From the NCBI GenBank assembly GCA_030062745.1, contig CP099850.1:6262001-6326000 (forward strand): a stretch of DNA of 64,000 bases, in the 5' to 3' direction. Of this stretch, positions 23,141-35,100 are shown piece after piece. Under the pieces are notes generated by a model, which had not been told where the DNA came from, searched no databases, and was given only the letters and a program-made list of their open reading frames with translations. Within the stretch, counting starts at the first letter, position 1. Every line of letters begins with the position of its first letter. The stretch comes from Capitulum mitella. Lineage: Eukaryota > Arthropoda > Thecostraca > Pollicipedomorpha > Pollicipedidae. A program made the position numbers and the translations under genes.

Positions 23141-26100
23141 GTGAGTACTGGGGCCGCTCGGGCCCGCACGGGGCGCGCTGAGGCCCGACTGGGGCCGCCG
23201 CGGGACTACTGTGCGACTGGGCCCGCTGTTAGCGCGGGACTGGTATCAGACTAGGGCTGCTGTGAGGCGGAGACTGACGTGGGAGAATGTGATACCGGGT
23301 GAATGTGGCCAGCGAGGGATTGATTGGTGCCAGTTTCAGTTTGGACCTCGTGAGACCTAACCATGACATAGCTGTGACTATGCTGAGGTTAAAACCATTG
23401 TCACAAAGGAGTCTTTCTGTGTAGGAGCAATCGGTGTTCGAAATAATCAACGTGCAAGATCAAATCTCATCGATGTCTGTCGTCGAACCCCTGATGTCTG
23501 TGGCAAATCTCGGCCGACTGGATCGCACCCCGGGCAGGGACGTAGCCAAGAGGGGCCATGGGGGCCATGCCCCCCGAGCCAAGCGGTCTGCACTAGATAC
23601 ATGGCGATCTCGCGCGAATACGTAATAGTGACCATATATATGTTGCAAACACGAACATTATATGTTTTCCTGTGCATTAAATATGAGATAAATGGCCTAA
23701 AATTGCTGCCTTTTTGAAAATTTCGTCATACGCCTATGGCATAAGACAAAATTCGACATTCGTCCCCCCCCCCCGAGGAAAATCCTGGTAACGTGCCTGA
23801 CCCCGGGACGGGACGCGACTGCCCCGGACGACACCCGTTATCAGCGCCAATCGTGACTCCTCTCGCCCGGCCGGCCACTCGGCGGCGTCCGGCCGTGCAC
23901 CTGTCGGCCGTGCACTGGCCGTGCACGTGGCGTCGTGCTAACGTGTCGGCTGCAGCGGCCGCCGCCGGCCGGGGTGCCGACAGCGCGCCGCCGGTCGGGA
24001 CGGCCGCGTCGCCCGGTGGCCGGGACGTCTCGAACCCCCGCCGGCAGCCGCCGCCGCCTCAGACGGGCCCGCCCGGCCCGTCCGAAACGGGCAGCAGCCA
24101 CTGCGGTTTGTTTCGAGAGGAAATCCGCCCCGCGCTGGACATGGATGCAGTGTTAGTCAGGTGTCGCATGCAGGACTACGTGTTACATGCAGTCGTTGAT
24201 CGTATCAGCGCGGTTTAGTCGTATGGAGAACTGGTTTTCCATGTCCGAGATGCTGTATCTCCGAATGGCATACGGTGGCTATGCAGACAGGAAGGGTCTT
24301 CGTAGGTGAGGAGTACCGGCTGAGCAGTGGTGTGTGCTTTTCTTGGTAATGCACTCCATATTCATCATGGCTTGGTTTTCGAACAAAGGAATCTTCTGAG
24401 TGGAACACGTCATTTTTTGAAAACACAAATCGTGTTGTGGCTTTTTCAGTAATGTACTGTTCTCATTGGGTGTAGCCACGTCCCAGACACTGGGGAGACA
24501 CAAATCAGAATCTGGGACAATGTGATCCAAAATGTTATTTTTCAAAGGGAAATTGCGAAAAACGCTCACGTTCTGACCAACGATGGAGAGGACAAAAGCC
24601 CATTTCGACAAAATTGGAGTGACATGTCCTCCCAGCCCTCTCCTTCTCCCATGGTTACACATATGTTATCCTGAAGGATATAGCATAGCGATAACACACA
24701 AACATGGTACGAGATACATTTAATGCCATAAATTAGCGTTACTTTTGTAAGATATTCTAGGTATGTAATTGCCAAAATATTTGCCCGTGACAAAGAAATC
24801 CACATCATCAAAAAATCTTCTCAGTTGAATTATCTGTCATATTCTTCAGTCCGTGATAGTTCACCAGACTTGGTTATTCAGCGAGAGCTTCTGTTGCACA
24901 CTTGTCGCATATATGTTTCTAGGATGTGAGGCTGGGGATATCTCATTTCTTTCGTTATTTGGGCACGTTGTTGGTGTGTGAATGAAATCCTCATGTCACC
25001 GAGAATCTCATTTTGTGTTAAATATCTCAAGTCGGCAAAGCAGTTAAGCTCAAGCTTGGCGGTTTTAGCGAACCACTTGCAAAGTACTGAAAGGTGAGCA
25101 CGGCTGCTAAAATATTTAGCACTTGTCGATACGGTATGCAGTGGTTGTAGCCCATCAGAAATGTATTCTTTTTAACATGCCAAAAACGACATAATCCTCA
25201 GCAAACCAAAAAATCACTGGATCGGTTTATGTAACACCGCTACTGCCTTAGCTCAAACCTAAAATTGCATCCATCGCATATCGTTTGAAACTGCGTAGCT
25301 CCACACTTGGCAGACGCTGTACATAACATTTGCGTTTTGCGCACTTCGGCTTGCATGCATGAATAATTATTTGCTCTTGTACAGAAAACAAACAGTGGCA
25401 TCAGGTTTGGCCGACTCCATTATTCGCGTGGCGTGGCTACCGAGAGAAGGTGCCGCCGCCGCCGCCGCCGCCGCCGCCGACCGGAAATACCGCTGTGTCG
25501 GCGCCTGACCGCGGCCGGCTCGCTGCCAACGCCGCGCCGCCGCCGCCTGACCGGCCGCAGCGGCATCTCACAGCAGTCAAAACACGGCGGGTTTTCCGTC
25601 GTGCCGCCCGACCGGCCCGGCCTCCACGCAGCACTCCGCACACATGGCGCGGACCGGCCCACCGGCGTCAACACGGCGGCCGCGCGTCGTGCGCGCACGG
25701 CGCGGCCGCGCGGCGGCCGGGTCGTCTCCTCTCGCGAGCAGGGCCGCGGCGTGTCGGGCGCGCGATCCATCAGGCGGCGGTGCGCGAGAGCACGCCCCGC
25801 CGCGTGTTCCCAGGCCGGCCGGCCGGGCGGCGGCCGCGCATATTCATGCCGCCACTGGGCGTCATTACGGCTACACGTGTCGGCGGCCGCGCCATTCATG
25901 AGCCGGTCCGGCCGGCCCGCACTTCCCACCTCCCGGAGGACGGCAGGGCTAGACAGCCCGGCAGACCAGTGGGTTTAGGCCTGCCCGGGGGACGGCAGGA
26001 CCCAGACCGCTCGGCAGACCAGTGGGTTCAGACCTGCCCGGCGGACAGCAGGGCCCAGACCGCCTGGCAAACCAGCAGGCACAGACCTGGTGGCCCCCGA

Positions 26101-29100
26101 TCACCCGGCAGACTGGCCCGGCAGACGACGGCAGACAGGTCCGACAGAGGGTCCAGTCCGCGGCCCGGCAGACGGCCCAGTCGCCGGCCGGGCCCGACTG
26201 AGGACCGTCCAGGCGGGCCGGCAGACGGATCAGCTGCGGGACTGAGCGGGTCGTTCGGACGCTGGACCGGGACACGAGGGGACTACAGCCGGTATAGCCC
26301 AGCTGCCAACCCCTCCGCCGTGGGCACAGCGGACCTTACTCCGCCACGGACACACTGGAACAGACGCACGGGACCAGACCGCCTCGGGACGTGCGGTCCC
26401 GAGAGGTGTGTTTTTCGAGGGTCGCGGGCGGTCCCGGCTCCCTGATGCGTCCGCGATATGTCGCGGTAACTGATTTGTCCCATGTGTGTCGTAGCCTCGA
26501 TCGGTATCGTCGCGACCGCTGGCCGGCGGGTCCGTGACAGAGTGAGCTCGCTCGACCTTGAGTCCGATGCATTATGAAGCATGCCGATGCGATTAGGCTG
26601 CGGTCTGACACTTAAACTTCTCGCCGGACGACTGCAACCGGTGTAGGGACTAGCTACGATCCACGACAAAGGCTAGTGACGCAGATCTCGTCATAGTGGC
26701 TTCAGCAGTATCGTCCGCTGCTCAGTCTGAAAGTTTGCGGCGTGTTTCTGCCGTTCAGATATTCACAGACGCCTCAGGGGAGGGATTCGTTAGTCGTAAT
26801 CGGCAGGCGTTTCAGCGTGTCAGTGCTTCCAGCCTTCGGTCGCGATTGAACGCAAAAAACAGCTTTAAAACTCATATTACCTGGGCTGCGAGTAATAACT
26901 GACTTCAATACTTTACGGTGGAAAGGTCCGAAAAACTGTTCAAATTATCAGCATTTGGTGCGGAAAGATTCCGACAGCCCTTCCCTTCCACAAAGGCGAC
27001 GCAATCCCGTAAAAAACGTCTTTTGCATGTCATCACTTTCTCCGAACGTCCTAGTCCTGCGAAACAGTAAAGCCGTGCTGGTGCCTCTCTGACGACACTG
27101 AATCGACTGCAGCGCAACAGGACAGGATCAGCCGGCGATTTTCCCATGGTGCATGACCGCGCTGCATGTCCCCGGCAGTAAAGGCCTGTGAGCTGTCATG
27201 TGCTAACATCCTCCATTTTTAAGATGCTGATATGCGGCCGACCCGCTCCGACATACCGCAGCACGTCAGTGCGGTCCCAGTTACGGTCACCGCCCGGACG
27301 TAATCCTCGCCGTCTGATTTACGGTCGGGCATGTGAATGGCCGGGCACTTTGCACGGCGCTCCTTCTTGTCAATGTTCGCGGCCGGTCGTTATTGCCGCT
27401 CATGTCCTGTAAATTTGAGCGGTCCGGCTGAGCCGGTCGCCGCGGATCCGGCAGCGGGCCGCTCGCCGCCTGACTCACGTGACCTTAGTCACGGTGGCCG
27501 CCTGTAGCCGTGACTCACGGGCCGCGGCGCGAGACGGCGGCCGGTGGGGGTGTGGATCTTCGCGGCCGGCCTGCGGTCGCCACCGATCGCCGGTGTCCGA
27601 GTCCGCCTTGTCCGGTCCCGGTGTTCCCCTGTGCGACGGCTGCTGGGAGCTGGGTCGTCCGTGAGCGTTTTCTGTGGTCCGAAGTCTTTGTTTGTTGTCG
27701 CTGTCCCTGGGCCCGCCTCTGGACAGTGTGTTGTAAACAGGTGGACGGCGTCAGACGCGTGACGGGCTTCCCCTCTCGCAGTGCCAGGGTCCGTTACCTC
27801 GCCTTGTACGGCGAGGAATCACATGTGTGACTGTCCTCCCCTCCAGCAGCACTGCGCGCCATCTCTGCTCGCTGTGTTTGAAACAGCTTCAGACGTGCTT
27901 AAGTTTCGGAGGCATGTATGCGTGAGTATATTGCAAAAAGCCCAAATATTTTGGCACAAACTGATATGCATATCACAGGCGCATCAAGTTGTGCCGAAAT
28001 ATTTGGCCTTCTAAAAACATCAAACCCAGATACTCACGGGCGCTTCAAAGATAACCAAATCACTGCTGAGTAAAAATGTCATCACGGCCTCGCGTCTCCA
28101 GACATGTGACGGTCCTCCCCTCCGGCAGCACCTGGCGCCGCCTCTGGCCACGTCGTCTCCGCTGGCGGCGAGCCCACCCGGCCAGAAGTGCTGCGACACG
28201 GGCCGCGTGCTCTACACGGACCCGGTGTCGGGCCACGCCATCTGCTCGTGCCAGTACGGCGCGCCCAGCCAGCTGCTGGCCTACCAGCGGCTGGCCTCCG
28301 GCCTGCCGCTCATGTACGGCTGCGACTCGGCCTACCTGCAGGCGCTCCAGGGCCAGACGGCCGCCGCCGCCGCCTCGCCGGTCAGTGGGCGCCGCCGCCG
28401 CCGCTGCTGCACGTGTGGCCGGGGCATGGCTGGAGATTTCTGAAAATTATCCGGGGGTATGCATAAATTCTAGGTTGTGTTTCCACTCACTGACATCGGC
28501 CTAATGAAATTCCTCGATATTGGGGACTGGACTCTCTCATCCTTTCCCCCCCCCCAAAGATCTCCAGACATAGCCTAAGTCACACACACGACGCTGGCAG
28601 GAGGCAGTCACGGATGCATTGGTGCAGCATGCGCTGACTTAACGCTGGAAGACAGCGGCAACGGCACACTCCTGTTCCTCTGAACTGCTGCCTCTGTCAA
28701 AGTTTGTTTGTATGACCAAAACCTCCGCACCAGTACGATCACTAGTTTCGTAACCGTCGCGGCCGCCACCAGCAATGCACCAGCATCATCTAGCATCGTC
28801 TCTAGCACCGTCATCACAAACATTACAGCAGGCGCGAGGGAGATGGCGTAATCTGAAAGGGATGTGGCTACTTCTACGATTGTCTGCTCGCTTGACTTGG
28901 CCAATCCTTCCCAAAAGCCGCGTGGACTGTCCATCTGGCATTCCAAAGAAAGCAGAGAAATGCTGCTGCCGCTGCTAGCGATGCATCTTGCATCTGAGCC
29001 CTCCATTTCATGTATCATCTTTATGAAGGTATGCAGTGAATCCCTCAAACCTATGCTTTCTTGCGATATATGCCGCAGACGTTATCTGCATTTGCCTCCG

Positions 29101-32100
29101 CTAGTGTCGCTAGTGTTCCTTGTTATTCTTGTCTGATGTCGTTCCGCGTTGACCCCGTGACATCAGCTGATCTCCGCTCGGTCGCAGGGGAAGGAGGAGC
29201 GGCGTGCCGCTGGCGCCGCCGCTCGGTACGCCTGCCTGGCCCTACAGCCTGTACTACCCGTACGGCGAGACCGGCCTCTCACCGTACAGCCTGCCGCCCG
29301 GGTGAGTACCGAGACGGGCCTCTCCCCGTACAGCCTGCCGCCCGGGTGAGTACCGAGACGGGCCTCTCCCGTACAGCCTGCCGGCCGGGTGAGTACCGAG
29401 ACGGGCCTCTCCCCGTACAGCCTGCCGACCGGGTGGCTCGGCGCCGTTCACCGGTGCCGACTGGAAACAGCTTATTTGTTTTGTTTCGTTTTTTTTTTAA
29501 TTCATGGTAGCAGGTCCGTTTGAGTGACGCAGCTTAAAGCGTGTGGCAAGTCTGAGCGTTTTATGGAGTCAGTCTGCACCGAAACGCCAACTGAAAGCGT
29601 ATTTCCTCGAAGGAGCATCATGCTTGTTCTGTGCACAAGACGCAATGACGCATCAATGACATAGCCGTATCATACGGTATCTTTGGGCCATTTTATATAT
29701 GTTTCGGCTTCCAAAGCATCGCAACTGATTTGCTCTCCAGAAAATTGATATGCTGTTGACGTCAGTGCCTTGTTCGCAAGGGAAGCAGCTCTTAAAACGC
29801 CACTATTAGCGGGGCAAACTGCGATAACTTTGCTCGTCCTAATGTCATCATAACACCATCACCCCCTTGGGAAAATCTCGGATGTGTTTGAGCAGGTGCT
29901 TCGACGTGTCTGACCCTAGCGTAACCACCAATAATACCCTCCCAACACACGACTTCCTGATCCAACTTCGCAAACACAGCCCACTTATTCTCCCTCCCCC
30001 CCCACCGCAAACCGTGCGCGTCTCACTCCCCACCAGCGTCGGAACCCCGCCCCGCTGCGTCTGCCGCCGCGCGGCGTTCGCGGCGCGGCCGCCCGCCGCG
30101 GCAATCGCGGCGCACCGTAATGGCGGCCGCTCCCAGGCGCCAGCCGCGCCGGCCTTGCTGATTGCTATTTATGCTGTCACACAAGAGTAACGCGCCTGCT
30201 GCATGATGCACGCCGGCAGCGGCCGCTAATTGGGGGGCGGGGCGGCCGGCGCGCGCGGCCCCGCCAGACACTGGCCAGGCCCACGGCCGGGCCGGCTCGC
30301 CAATTATCGCCGCTTCTGCTCGGCCGCGGCCAGGCAGCGCCGGCCGGGCCGGCGCGGCTCCGCCGCAGCTCTCAGCGCAAGTCGGGAAAGAGCTCAGACG
30401 AGAGGAGGGCTAGCCAGGGGGAACCGAGGCCGGCGGCAGTCAGAGCTCGAACGAGATAGCAGTCACGGGAGTTCCAGTCGGCAACGGCCGTGAAGGCTGC
30501 TGCCGGCCGGGACCCTGCAGGTGGACGGGTCGGGCAGTGGCCGCGGCCGGCGAAATGGCCACTGCCCGGGGCTCCGGCGTACAGGAGTCCCCCGCGGGCC
30601 GATCAGAGGATCGTCAGACGCGGCGGCCGGCGCCGCAGGGCACAGAGTGCGCGCGGCACAGAGGCCTCTGCTTCGCCCTCTGGGACGGCGGAGTTCGACA
30701 GCCAGGTGTAGCGGCGCCGGACGAGACGGCAGACGCGACTGCTTGCAGCCGGAGCGGCGGCGCTTCATCAACCTATTAACAGTACCAGCTGGTGTAGCAA
30801 CACTGGAACCGACAACCTAATGCCACTACGCACACTAATGCACACTACGATAACTTAATTTTGCATAATCTGTAAATAAAAAACAACTAATCAACAGATT
30901 TTTCGGCGGTTGTTTTTAACGGCGCTTCGGCGAGACGAGAAAATGACCGCGGCATGCAGTTTGCATCCAGAGGAATTCGCAGCTCAATATTCTCCTGTGA
31001 TTTCCCATCGTGGACACGAAACCACATCACAGTTGTCATGAGCCAGCCATGGTTTATAGTTTGAGAGCTTACATCACGTTTGACCATAGCCTCTGTGAGG
31101 AGAGCTGAAAGGCATGTGTGTCTCGAACAGTTCTGACTTTTGTTCGCGTCAGATAATCCTCTCCGCACAGGACGTTTCAGGGTTTCGAAGAGGGCAGCAG
31201 TCTTTGCGGTATTGCGCCTCCTTATGACCCTTTGTTTCCATTATCTTCAAAGAATGTAAATTTGTCTTTAGTAAAAACTCTTTACTTAAATGTAAAATGC
31301 GACCAGAAAGTGCCACCAGTCTCAGCATCAGTTCACTATCCGGTTTGGTGTGCAATTTCAGTGTTCAGGTTCAACAAGACAATGTAGATGGTATTTCCAT
31401 GTCACATCTCTTACTGCTATTTGCAATCGAATAATTTGGCTATTATGAGTCAACGCTACCAAAGACTTTTCCCCTTAAGAGTGCTCAAAACACTTAACTT
31501 CAGCCACAAAGTTTGAAAGGCACGGAATTCCTGCACGCTGGTCTGTGCTGTTGTGGTACCCTCTATATCTAATCTGCCAAGTACCCTTGGTATTGCTAAT
31601 TTCGCAGCGCTTTCATGGTTACCGAACAGGTTTTTAATTTCAGCTTCCTTTCTCGCACTCACAACAGGCGAATTTCCACAAAGGAACTTCCATTTCGCTT
31701 GGCTTTAGATACAGAAAAGTAGTCAATTTATGCAGCACGCGCGAAAAATTTGTATGGGAAAAATGAATTCGCGCCTTCAAGAAGTGAGCTAAGATGATTA
31801 TACTGGAATCAAAATAAGATTATGGCCGACTGGCATTATTAAAATGAGCCTCCTCGGCCAAGTTATTTTCATAAGGAAGGAGATTGGGAGAATCTCGCCG
31901 CAGGTTGTCAGACGAAAAAGAACTACACTTACAAAAGCCCCACAGGGATATTTCGCACTCGGAAATTTAAACTGTGTGCATTTATTTTTACGCATGTTTT
32001 GCTTGGAATTGCCCCAGTAGTGATGGGCTCGCAAAATGGGGGGACATCTCCCTACTCTCATTCAGCCTATCCTAAGGGAAACACCGAACTCATCAAAGCT

Positions 32101-35100
32101 CTGCTGGCGGCCGTTTTTGACACAGGAGAAGGGCGTTTCTCATGGCCACTCTTATTTCGGGCTCACAGGTATGGCTTCGGCTTGGACGGCGCCCGGAGGA
32201 AGAACGCCACTCGCGAGACCACCTCCACCCTGAAGGCCTGGCTGAACGAGCACAAGAAGAACCCGTACCCGACCAAGGGCGAGAAGATCATGCTGGCCAT
32301 CATCACCAAGATGACGCTGACCCAGGTGTCCACGTGGTTCGCCAACGCCCGGCGGCGGCTGAAGAAAGGAGAACAAAATGACCTGGGAGCCGCGGAACAG
32401 GACCGACGACGACGACGGCGATTCAGACGCCGACGTCGGCAAGTCGGACGACGATGCCAAGCCCGAAAGAGAAGGTGAGGATCCTCTTCTCTCAGTCCTT
32501 TGCGCCTCGGTGCTACTGCCTGCCTTTTGAGCATACCCAGAAATGGCAACAAAACATGGTTAGGTGAATGTACGACGTGTTAATCGCCTGCGACCCAGTG
32601 GCCCTAACGGCCGCCAACGTCTTTTTTACTTCCTCCGTCATTACGCAAATATTCCAGGCACTTCCATGAAGTTACGCCCGTAAACTACACGTCAAGTGCC
32701 TGGTTAATTTGTGCAACGTCGTTAAACACCTTGATACAGGAAACACGCGATTCGGGCAGCGTTCCTTGCCGCAATGTTCTCGCACGGTGTGCAACTGGCG
32801 TGGTAAAGTCACAGGTTTTCTGCCTCTTTGTCAGCCTTGTCAGTCAGTTTTCACTAAAATGCGGGCCGACATCTGCAGACCTGCAGCTCCTTCGAGGGAA
32901 ATCCCGGAAATTAGCGCGCATGCTTATCGCACCGTCTCATCGGCGTCCGGCGCTGATCCGCGCCGGCTTCGTTCCCGGCCTGTGATGACGTTACACGGTC
33001 ATGGCGGCCGCGGCCCGGGAAATCACGTGCGTCGGCGGCGTTAATTGTCCATAAAAGGGCCCGTCGGACGCGGCGCCTAGCCGGGACAGGTGTCGGCGTC
33101 TGATCGTAAACCGGTGCCGCCGCTCGGCCGGCCGGCCGGCCAGGTGCGCCGAACACGGGCCGGGGCCTCCGCGGCCGGCCCGCCACGCCGGCGTACCTCA
33201 GGGACAGCGGCGGGCCGGCCGAGGGCTCTGCGGTGGCCGCCGCCGGCGGGTGTCGGGACTGACGTTTAGGACGGCCTGCGATGGACGCGCGAACTTCAGT
33301 CTGTCGTGTGACTGAGTATCCGCGTCGCACGTTGACTGAAAAAAGAGCGCGGCTGAGCCAGAGAACAGCCTGGATGAAATGGTGCTGAACACGACCGTTT
33401 CTTTTCATACGAAAATTTACGGAAACACGGAGGACTTCACGTTCCTCCGGTTGCTGCACGAATGCCGACCTCAAGACATGCGGCCGGATGTCCGGAGTGA
33501 GACCTCTGCCTGCTCAATGGTCGACACCGCTCCCCGGACCAGGAAACACGTACCAGCACATGCCAGCCGGTCCGTGACGTCACACGGGGACGGCGTGACG
33601 TCACCGCAGCTGAATCACCTGTGTCCGCCGACACAGGGGTAATCCGGTCAGGGTAATCCGGGATGGGACCGGCGAACGCGCATCGTTAGCCCAGTGGCCG
33701 ACACGCCGAGCCGGCCCACGCCCTACCTTTGTTCCTGTATGTAAATCCGCGCCGGCGGGGGTGGCCGAGACCAAACAGTTGTGGGAAAGTCGGCGGTCCG
33801 GCACTGGGGCGCACTGGGGACCTCGGCGTCCGCGCGCGGGAGATGGCGAACCCCGCCGCCCGTGTGTGGCCGCAGAGTCGTTTATCCTCGTCTCATAATC
33901 AACCCGAGTCCGTCCCACGACAACGTTTGTCATTCGCTGCCCTTCGGCAAATGATCCCGCGTCTGCCGCGCTTTTCACCGGACCGCCGCCACCCACAAAG
34001 GGCGTGGACTCCGGCCGCAGCGCACAATCGGGCTGCGGCGCGCGCCGCCGCCGACAGCCGCGTCTCCCCACTGTTGGCCTGTTTGCACTGTCAGCGGGCA
34101 GCTGCCGGCGCCGATTCAGCCGATCGGCGCATCTCGCCGCGATCGTGCGAAAGACAAACACGGCGCGGCCGTGGGAGGCGGCCGCCGCCTTTGTCGGCGG
34201 CTCCCACGCGGTGGCGGCGGCCGCCCGGCGATAGGGCGGTCACGAGACCGCCGGCCCGCCGGAGGGCGCCGACTGCGTGACGCCGCCCCCGCCCCCGCCC
34301 CCGCCTGCGCCGGGCGATGGCTCACAGACGCGCAAGAGACGAAAGGATGTTTTGACACGCCCGGCGTCTGCAGTGATGGTGATCCGTTGGCGTGCAAAGT
34401 CGGTTTAGAAAACGGATAAAGACGGGCTTAGGGTAGCAGGCAGATTGCTATTTTAGGTATTCCTGACTATTTATGTGCCAGACAAAGCTTTGTGCCGTGC
34501 CAGCACTGCTTCCAAATTTGACCTGACTGCTTTATGACTAGTCTGATATTGATTTGCTGATGCATGACTATACAAGGGGCATATTAAGGGGCAAATATTA
34601 ATTGAAAAGAAGTGTATCTCGAAGGATACAAAAGAATGACTGATACCAAATCTGTTGAACGGAGCAACATTTAAATATGTATCCAAAGCAAAACCTTCCC
34701 ATACCAACATGCAGCCTTTTGCTTTATTTTTTTTCTCAAATGATGCACATTTCTGGTACCTTTCCCCTTCATGACGTGGTTCCAAAATCTGCTGTGGCCA
34801 GGTCACGGCCGGCCGCCGACCGGTCGCTCCTGTTTGCCGCAGGTTCGCTGGGCGCTGACGGGTCTCTCCTATCTGCCGCGCAGGTTCGCCGGCCGACCCA
34901 TCGCCGGAGGAGCGCTCCAGCCCGACGGCCGAGGAGCCCCGCTCGCCGGTGAAGCCGCGCATCTGGTCGCTGGCCGACCTGGCCATGTCCGGCTCGGCGC
35001 CGGCGGCGCGGCTGCCGCCGTTGGCGCAGCCCTTCCTGCCCGGCGGCGGCAAGCTGCTGCTGCCGTTCGGCCGGCCGCACCATGCGCTGCCGTACGGCCG

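Larger units (their letters stand above)
23141..28128 (+). other. mirr: Intron 1 of the mirr-like gene
   Basis: About 5 kb, GTGAGT...GGCAG. It contains the hAT-type MITE (23535-23799), GC-rich islands at about 23870-24110, 25430-26340 and 27200-27680, a (CCG)n run at 25452-25479, a 53-bp tandem repeat, and near its 3' end the duplicated acceptor with a candidate alternative exon and a long inverted repeat. 24200-25400 and 26400-27150 are AT-moderate, with nothing else recognisable. The island at 25836-25905 carries the words CATATTCATG, CATTACGG and CATTCATGAG. Confidence 0.55.

Noticed and set aside
24279-24662. 127-codon minus-strand frame in intron 1 as a transposase or zinc-finger remnant
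   Set aside because: Scattered Cys/His without a spacing I can match; no inverted ends found.
25450-26445. 331-codon open frame on the plus strand, the longest in the window
   Set aside because: It lies in CpG-rich, CCG-repeat and 53-bp-repeat DNA inside intron 1; several frames on both strands are open together and the product is low-complexity Arg/Pro/Gly.
29254-29451. Minus-strand frame over the exon 3 donor repeat
   Set aside because: Repetitive peptide produced by the tandem repeat, antisense to the real exon.
30870-30879. TGTAAATAAA in intron 3 as an internal poly(A) site
   Set aside because: No T/GT-rich downstream element and AT-rich surroundings make the word likely by chance.
32169-32478. 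Exon 4 frame ending in an Arg-rich RRRRRRFRRRRR tail
   Set aside because: That tail is the frame reached after the surplus base; the conserved acidic block is in the neighbouring frame.
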